From Desulfobacterales bacterium (GTDB lineage: Bacteria; Desulfobacterota; Desulfobulbia; Desulfobulbales; BM004): a stretch of DNA of 5,823 nucleotides. Below the pieces are notes generated by a model. That model was not told the DNA's origin and made no database searches. It saw only the letters and a list, made by a program, of their open reading frames with translations. A program made the translations under genes and the position numbers. The first letter of the stretch is position 1. The number at the start of each line of letters is the position of its first letter. The stretch covers positions 1 to 5,823 of the forward strand of contig JAUXHH010000108.1 of the NCBI GenBank assembly GCA_030621655.1, in the 5' to 3' direction. Positions 5,180 through 5,823 of this stretch are shown in pieces.

Positions 5180-5206
5180 GTGTTAGCCAAGTAGTGGAAT
5201 ATTTCT

Positions 5207-5823
5207 TTACTGCTTTGTTTCCTTGGTATAGAAGCGCAGTTCTCCGGTATAGATAGGGATGGCGAATTTCATCAGCAGGGTATAAATGAGCGCTCCGGAG
5301 GCCCAGACCCCGACTGTAACAGCCTTCTCAATAAATGTTGGGGCGTATTCGTAGATCTCACCCAGGGTGCCTGGCACAAAGCCGGGGACTGTGAGGCCCA
5401 TTCCCTTTTCGATATAGACCCCGATAATGATCAGCACACAGGCAATATTGAGGGTGAACATATTCTCCCTGGTTTTGGGACTCAGGAAGAGGAAGAAGGC
5501 GGTTATGTTGAAGATCATTGCGGCCCACATCCAGGGAACCAGTCCATTGTGACCGTGCAGTCCGAAATAGAGATACTTCATGGGTGCCAGGTGAATGGAA
5601 CCGGAGTAGAATTCCTTGAAAAATTCGGCGGCCAGCAGGAACAGATTTATGCCCATGGCATAGGCGACCAGTTCGGCAATTTTGAAAATTGCCTTGTTGT
5701 CGATCTCAACCTTGGAAACCTTTCGGACAATCAGGAAGATGATAATCATCACTGCCGGTCCTGAACAGAATGCCCCGGCCAGGAAACGCGGTGCCAGGAT
5801 TGAGGCGTTCCAGAAAGGCCTGG
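5207..5823 (-). CDS. dsrP: NrfD-family membrane subunit, DsrP-like, C-terminal part (5' end outside window)
   Basis: The minus-strand frame is open to the right edge; 204 residues are visible, about half of a normal DsrP (near 400). Visible residues begin RPFWNASILAPRFLAGAF, typical of NrfD/PsrC-type quinone-interacting membrane proteins. Five hydrophobic spans are seen at about 8-32, 46-68, 94-114, 121-138 and 163-186, with HGHNGLVPWMW and YIEKGMGLTVPGFVPGTLGE between them, as in the DsrP/HmcC branch. DsrP is the integral menaquinone-side subunit of DsrMKJOP, which passes electrons between the quinone pool and DsrC trisulfide in sulfite reduction. A terminator about 28 bases after the stop fits dsrP as the last gene of dsrMKJOP, with the others expected beyond 5823. 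HmcC or another NrfD-family complex is the main alternative. The GTG at 5752 is internal, not the start, because conserved sequence continues upstream. Confidence 0.78.
   Translation of the reverse strand, partial: RPFWNASILAPRFLAGAFCSGPAVMIIIFLIVRKVSKVEIDNKAIFKIAELVAYAMGINLFLLAAEFFKEFYSGSIHLAPMKYLYFGLHGHNGLVPWMWAAMIFNITAFFLFLSPKTRENMFTLNIACVLIIIGVYIEKGMGLTVPGFVPGTLGEIYEYAPTFIEKAVTVGVWASGALIYTLLMKFAIPIYTGELRFYTKETKQ

Larger units (their letters stand above)
4886..5194 (+). pseudogene. Possible broken small gene with an in-frame TGA (uncertain)
   Basis: From ATG 4886 a plus-strand frame runs 27 codons to TGA (4967-4969) and then stays open for 74 more codons to TAG (5192-5194). The part after the TGA, up to about 5140, has strongly purine-first codons and a soluble-protein-like composition (for example GIQTLAAAENFKGSEQMAAL), unlike typical noncoding DNA. 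There is no good Shine-Dalgarno before ATG 4886; a TTG at 4979 could start the second part but also lacks one. The frame reads straight through the terminator hairpin at 5148-5177, which argues that any original stop is lost or that the frame is accidental. I do not recognise the product. It may be a decayed gene now used as regulatory DNA for the minus-strand sigma-54 unit, or simply a chance frame. Confidence 0.25.
4776..5206. other. Intergenic region between the dsrP-type gene and the small membrane protein gene
   Basis: About 430 bases without a confidently called gene. From right to left on the minus strand it holds the dsrP-side terminator, the GTGATAT half-sites, a single ATAATCCG (4920-4927, the same eight bases as the left part of the palindrome before cooS), the sigma-54 promoter, a T-rich leader and the Shine-Dalgarno of the small gene. 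The plus strand carries the TGA-interrupted frame described separately. The minus-strand frame at 4828-5118 has a composition expected of a shadow and no ribosome binding site. Confidence 0.6.

Noticed and set aside
5549..5764. 71-residue plus-strand frame opposite the dsrP-type gene
   Set aside because: Fully antisense to a conserved membrane protein sequence, with no independent support.

Overview
The window looks like chromosomal DNA of an anaerobic, sulfur-compound-reducing bacterium, most likely a Desulfobacterota member (Desulfobulbaceae-like). The evidence is the 3' end of a dsrP-type gene (membrane subunit of the DsrMKJOP complex of sulfate and sulfur reducers), a Ni-Fe carbon monoxide dehydrogenase (cooS), and a PAS-LuxR regulator of a layout common in that phylum. 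No insertion sequence, CRISPR array, tRNA or rRNA was seen.

Left part (1-2368, + strand). The window opens inside a glycoside hydrolase family 65 disaccharide phosphorylase, of which only the last 261 codons are present. A stand-alone, visibly A+T-rich VOC-superfamily gene follows. Next comes a PAS / coiled-coil / LuxR-type HTH protein. Its start codon overlaps the stop of a 12-codon leader ORF that carries the only good Shine-Dalgarno sequence in the region.

Centre (2369-4628, + strand). A 240-base intergenic region holds an inverted repeat, candidate promoter elements and a 14-bp perfect palindrome. It leads into a complete cooS starting at 2610 behind a perfect AGGAGG. All C-cluster and B-cluster ligands can be found. 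The D-cluster motif is CX2C, with Ser at the usual second Cys, which predicts the Desulfovibrio-type [2Fe-2S] D-cluster. No cooF, cooC, cooA or acs gene is next to it here. A 15-bp perfect hairpin at 4545-4581 separates cooS from convergent genes.

Right part (4629-5823, - strand). A 48-codon ORF on the minus strand (4629-4775) has a strong Shine-Dalgarno and encodes a small Gly/Met-rich single-span membrane protein. It lies behind a full-consensus sigma-54 promoter (TGGCAC-N5-TTGC, 4859-4873). Three GTGATAT half-sites sit about 115-170 bases upstream of the predicted start of transcription, where an enhancer-binding protein would bind. The same stretch, read on the + strand, carries a coding-looking but TGA-interrupted frame. 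A bidirectional terminator at 5148-5179 closes the dsrP-side operon, which enters from the right edge.

How they fit together: cooS (CO oxidation/CO2 reduction) and DsrMKJOP (quinone to DsrC-trisulfide electron transfer) are both parts of anaerobic energy metabolism, but they are transcribed convergently and nothing here shows shared control. The least expected unit is the sigma-54-controlled small membrane protein gene between them.
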